Assembly (NCBI GenBank): GCA_004794655.1
Contig: SMMW01000617.1
Span: 17,636,501-17,700,500, forward strand
Source: Marisa cornuarietis
Taxonomy: Eukaryota > Mollusca > Gastropoda > Architaenioglossa > Ampullariidae
Reading direction: 5' to 3'
Length of the DNA stretch: 64,000 nt
In this document: positions 60,239-64,000 of the stretch, piece after piece
How the letters are laid out: each line of letters begins with the position of its first letter
Position numbering within the stretch: the first letter of the stretch is position 1
Notes under the pieces: generated by a model
Seen by the model: the letters and a program-made list of their open reading frames with translations, nothing else
What the model was told of the DNA's origin: nothing
The model's database searches: none
Program-made: the position numbers and the translations under genes

Positions 60239-62321
60239 CTGCAACAAGAGTGCAAAAAAATCATAAAGATGATTTTGCAGATCGATTTCTGTTAACACGC
60301 CGAACTCGAAATTAAAAAAAGCAAAAGAATCTAAGAGCTGGGCAAGATCATGGAGTCATGACTGTTCGATATATTAGAACCAATGAACCCCCACCATGTC
60401 AGGGCATCTTAACAAAAAACAAATAACACACATTCAACATGGCACTTTCCCAGCACGATCTGTTAATATTACAAAAAAGTAACTCAAGTGGATTCTAAAT
60501 TTTTAGGAAGAAGCATGACGATAAGAAACGAAAACTGACCCCAATCCCCCAAATCCCTTCAAAAAAACAAAGAAGCGAAAACGTGACTCGTTCCTTTCTT
60601 GTATGTCGACTTTTGTAACAAAGATTGAACGTGCTTAAGATATTACAGCTTTTTTGTAGCCAGAGTTAGCAATTCTATCGAGAAGCTGCGACAGGAACTT
60701 AGGAGATGAGACCGCACCAAAAACATCCCCTACAAACTCACAGTGAACTGTCAAGGCCACTGCTTGTATGGCAACTTTTGTCGGTCAGTGTTTTATTTTG
60801 AGAGAATGTATGAGCAATATGTATGAGCAACATGTATGCGCAAACGTCTGACGCACAAGCCCAATGTACCCATTTAATTTATGTAACCGATCTTGTAATC
60901 AAAGCTTCTATTCCCACGGTACAAGTGTCTGGACCAGCATACAGCCGTTGCCATGGAAACAGGAATACACTGCCGCTGTTGTAACTTGTGTTCTCAGCCT
61001 TTTTCCCTTCAGTTGGTTGTGTCTGAACTTAAAACCCCACAGTGTCCGTATATATTACAAGCCTTATTTCTCCTATACGCAATACTGGATTTTTTTTACG
61101 CTAATTAACAATAACAGAATAACTGTCTTGTCTGCGATTTTCTTTTCTATTTATTTTCTACTGAATGTATCCCGTTCTAACGATACAATATTAGTGTGAG
61201 AAAGCAAAGTTTAAAAGTAATATGTCTGCTCGAAAAATAAGAATAAAACTCCATTGTAACTTTATTTTTGTTTAAAAAAAAATCATACGAAGCCTGACTG
61301 TATAGGCCTTCTGTAAATGTTGTCTAAACTAAAAGTTAACTTAAGCCTGACAAAAAATTGTTGTGAATCAGTAAATAAAAAACACAGGTGTATACATGAT
61401 TCCAATGGTTCTACATCAGCTGCATAACCACAACTGTTTTTTATTTCATGAATCATCGCCAGAAAAAGTGTAAAATCACGACAGCCTTTGAAGCGAAAAA
61501 GGACAAAACAAGTAAAAAGTTAAAAATTCACAAGCAAACTTGTGATGCCCTACCATCTTAACCCTCCTCCAGCTTAACAATGTGGATAGAACAGCCACTT
61601 CTGTGTTTCTGATATCATGTGCAGCGTCTTTTAAAATGTCAGGGGGTCACTCTGGAACCGAGGGCTTTACTTGCGTAATGAACTTTCTGTGTCGAGACTT
61701 CATGGGTTCTGCGGGTCGTTGAGATGGAAGCTGGCTACAGGATGCAGGTACCTCGCTCTCATATTGATCTTACAACGGATTGTGCGACGGGAGCAGATAG
61801 ACACCATGATGCTCATGCAGCCGAATGCTGAGATTATTTTTATCACTTTATGCACCATCACAGCGTCTGCACCCAGTCATGGACAAATGAAAATGAGGCA
61901 GTCTGTAAAAACAAAAGAAAATACAGCCGTCTGCAAAAGAAAATGCAGACGTGTGGAATAAAGAAACTTCGTCAATCTTTGAAAAGAAGAAGCAGCGGTC
62001 TGAATACAAAGGAAAATTCAGTTTGAAAAAAAAAACAAAAACAAAAAACAAAAACAAAAAAAAAACACTTACATGCAGAATGAACTGTGAAGCAGTGCAT
62101 AAACAACTCTAGTAATAACCGAGGTGCACACCTGCAGTTGTCCACCAGCTGGAACACAGACCGAAGAGCAAGACTTTGAGTACGAGTCTCAACGGATCCA
62201 GAAGGACTTGGCGCTTTGCGTGACAGTTTGGCAAAGTTACTTGTCTTCATATCAGCAGCACTGTACGAGTTGGCATTACTCGTAAGACGCTTTTTATATT
62301 TGGCAACACTACAGCTTAACA
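60104..62321 (-). CDS. Unrecognised gene, last three exons
   Basis: Three minus-strand exons join in phase: 62073-62321, 61563-61627 and 60104-60238. They give about 149 codons to a stop. The protein end is mostly helical in character, without membrane segments or zinc motifs that I can see. Blocks include RSVFQLVDNC, LLLELFMHCF, TLLSWRRKISMQTIVTQAQQ and DPQKKWQHIIQRLLR. The helical Leu-rich segments would suit a HEAT/ARM-type solenoid, but this is only an impression. I do not recognise the family. Earlier exons must lie to the right, since exon 62073-62321 begins with an acceptor in phase 1, but I did not find them before 64000. Confidence 0.6.
61563..61627 (-). CDS. Unrecognised gene, penultimate exon
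   Basis: The acceptor ATTTTAAAAG and weak donor AGG|GTTAAG enclose 65 nt encoding AAHDIRNTEVAVLSTLLSWR. It was chosen because exon 62073-62321 ends in phase 1 and the terminal exon starts in phase 0, which demands a 3n+2 exon. Direct joining would create a TAA. Confidence 0.45.
62073..62321 (-). CDS. Unrecognised gene, third exon from the end
   Basis: The acceptor CTTGTACAG and strong donor GCAT|GTAAGT enclose 83 codons, phase 1 at both ends. The sequence has a Lys/Ser-rich start (KLSRKAPSPSGSVETRTQSL), then the helical ALRSVFQLVDNC and LLLELFMHCF. Confidence 0.62.
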
Positions 62322-64000
62322 CTGTACAAGATAGATAAGCAAAACGAGGAAAAGTGTCACCCCATAAAAAGTCTACCTTTTACCAAATATCTGTCACACA
62401 ACATTCGTGGGACGCACTACAATGTGCGCATGAAGAGGAGGAGGAGATGATATTAGAAACTTCGTCATTCAAGAATGATACATTTTTGGTGTATTTACAA
62501 GGCAGACGAAATATTTTTTTTATATTTTGTGCTTTTCGTACAATGAGTCCCTCCAACCCAAGCGCCAGCTTTATTTGAACGTATTAAGCTGAACTGGAAA
62601 AAAGTATGCGCAAATTATTCCTCTCTCTCGTCCCTATTACACTTTGTGATTAAATTGAGCTTTGCATTTCTCTCCCCATAAACCCTGGGTCACTCTGAGC
62701 ATAAAATCGAATTCCTTCGTAAAGCTTTTCATTAGGTTAAACAGGGGTTATCAAGCTGGGCAAATGTGATTTTTATATTAGTGATCCCAGGCGGAATTTA
62801 AGACTTACCCAGTTCAACACATTTTTAAGCGAACAGAAACACAAATTAATATTTTTTAAAAAATCAATCGTATTTTAAAAAATATTTTAGACTAGATGCG
62901 CTAACTCGGAGGAAGATGACGCACGTTGTTCTCGTGTTCAGGAGACATAAATCTTGTTAACTGGCGAATGTTTTTTTTATTTTTATTTTTTTCCAAGACA
63001 GCGAGCGGCGATTGTATCAGTTAAGTGAATCTCATCCATGCCTACATCCACACAAATCAATGAGCCAGGAAAAAATCAGCCAGTGCTCTCTGCTCATCTA
63101 TTTACTATACAGTCATCTTGTGTGGCTTGCTGTGCAAGTTTCGTATCCTGGCTTCATCAGGCGCAGTGGATGTCTTGCAACAACCCATGTCGGAAACTTT
63201 TAAAGCTTTAATAAATTACCATCTGAGACATTGTTCATTCCTGCTGACTAATGTTATTGCAAGAATGCAAGCACACGGAATTGTGTTGACTGTTGATAAG
63301 TTTCATATTCTCTTAAGGAATAATTAGCGGTGCATTTAATTTGCTTTCCCTTCTCTTGTCTAAAGTTGACACTTTCGTTTTTTTTCTCCATACATGTAAA
63401 ATATTTGCAGAATGGGAATAAATATTTATAAGGGGTGGTCCTAGCTATATTCAGCCGTATGATGCATCCTTATTAATTAATATCACAGCTATTTTCAACT
63501 CGAGAGATGCTGATAGGTACAAATAAACTTTTGCAAAGCGAACCTCGAAACATTCTCTCACTGGTTTCCTGCGGAGGCTTCAAAAGATTCACACCGGCGT
63601 TTCATTCTGTTTTAATTACAAGGTATCTGACAGACTTAAACAATCTAGCATCATTTCTGTTTTTATTATTTTTTACTTTCCTTCTGTTTTCGTTTTTTTT
63701 CTTCTCTTCTGTTTTTGCTGCGCAATGAGATTTCTTTTGAATGGATACCTGCGCAATATAAATCGACATCATCATCATCATCATCTCGTCGGAAATTTGA
63801 AGCAAGATTTTATTGAAATCCCTGGATTATCATTAAAAATTGCAGCCTTACTACCGTTCCTGTGTTTGATATTTTGAAGGTATCATTCATCTTTAAAGGG
63901 AGGTTCCACTTGGCTCCTGTAATATCCCGCCTGCTTGATGTACAGTGCTATGTAAACCATTTTACTTTTGTCTCGGGCACAATTTCCATACTGTTTCCAC
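62322..64000. other. Right-end AT-rich region, no exon seen
   Basis: This is probably an intron of the unrecognised gene. It contains T- and A-runs and no frame with acceptable splice borders. Confidence 0.45.
63745..63787 (+). mobile_element. LINE/SINE-like tail with (ATC)n
   Basis: TGCGCAATATAAATCGAC followed by ATC units resembles the GCGCTATATAAAT tail at about 46020. It is only a 3' remnant. Confidence 0.45.

Noticed and set aside
61671..61961. Open frames around 61.7 kb, with a minus-strand reading RYLHPVASFHL vaguely like malonyl-CoA decarboxylase
   Set aside because: The match is very short, ends in a stop, and lacks the flanking conserved residues and a fitting acceptor.

Overview
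The window looks like metazoan nuclear DNA from a lophotrochozoan, most likely a mollusc. It is AT-rich and full of introns, with many di-, tri- and tetranucleotide microsatellites, tRNA-derived SINE copies and LINE-type tails. The coding exons are short, have GT-AG borders, and encode animal-specific proteins. There are no operons, ribosome binding sites or CRISPR arrays, and most long open frames are chance or microsatellite readings.

Layout. (1) Positions 1-3316, minus strand: six exons of ATP23, the mitochondrial inner-membrane metalloprotease and assembly factor; its last exon runs off the left edge. (2) Positions 3317-9603: intergenic, with one SINE and microsatellites. (3) Positions 9604-47288, minus strand: a large Dbl-family RhoGEF gene resembling PLEKHG7. 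I join 17 exons into one uninterrupted frame of 664 codons plus stop, with a DH domain followed by a PH domain; the 5' coding exon or exons are not identified. Its introns hold minisatellites, a hAT-type MITE with a perfect 8-bp target duplication, a foldback element, a hairpin, and an intronless broken plus-strand copy of the pseudokinase STRAD. (4) Positions 47289-60103: no confident gene, a few weak exon candidates and repeats. (5) Positions 60104-62321, minus strand: the last three exons of a gene I do not recognise. (6) Positions 62322-64000: AT-rich, with a LINE-like tail.

All three spliced genes lie on the minus strand. Nothing in the sequence suggests that they share a pathway: ATP23 acts in mitochondria, the RhoGEF acts on Rho-type GTPases at membranes, and the third is unknown.

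The most distinctive signal is in the RhoGEF intron at 12884-13175. The 3' splice site of the next exon, with the start of that exon, has been copied in tandem about five times upstream of the real one. Each copy carries a decoy acceptor that would lead to an early stop. The other main finds are the STRAD retropseudogene, the complete hAT MITE and an A-rich splice acceptor in ATP23.
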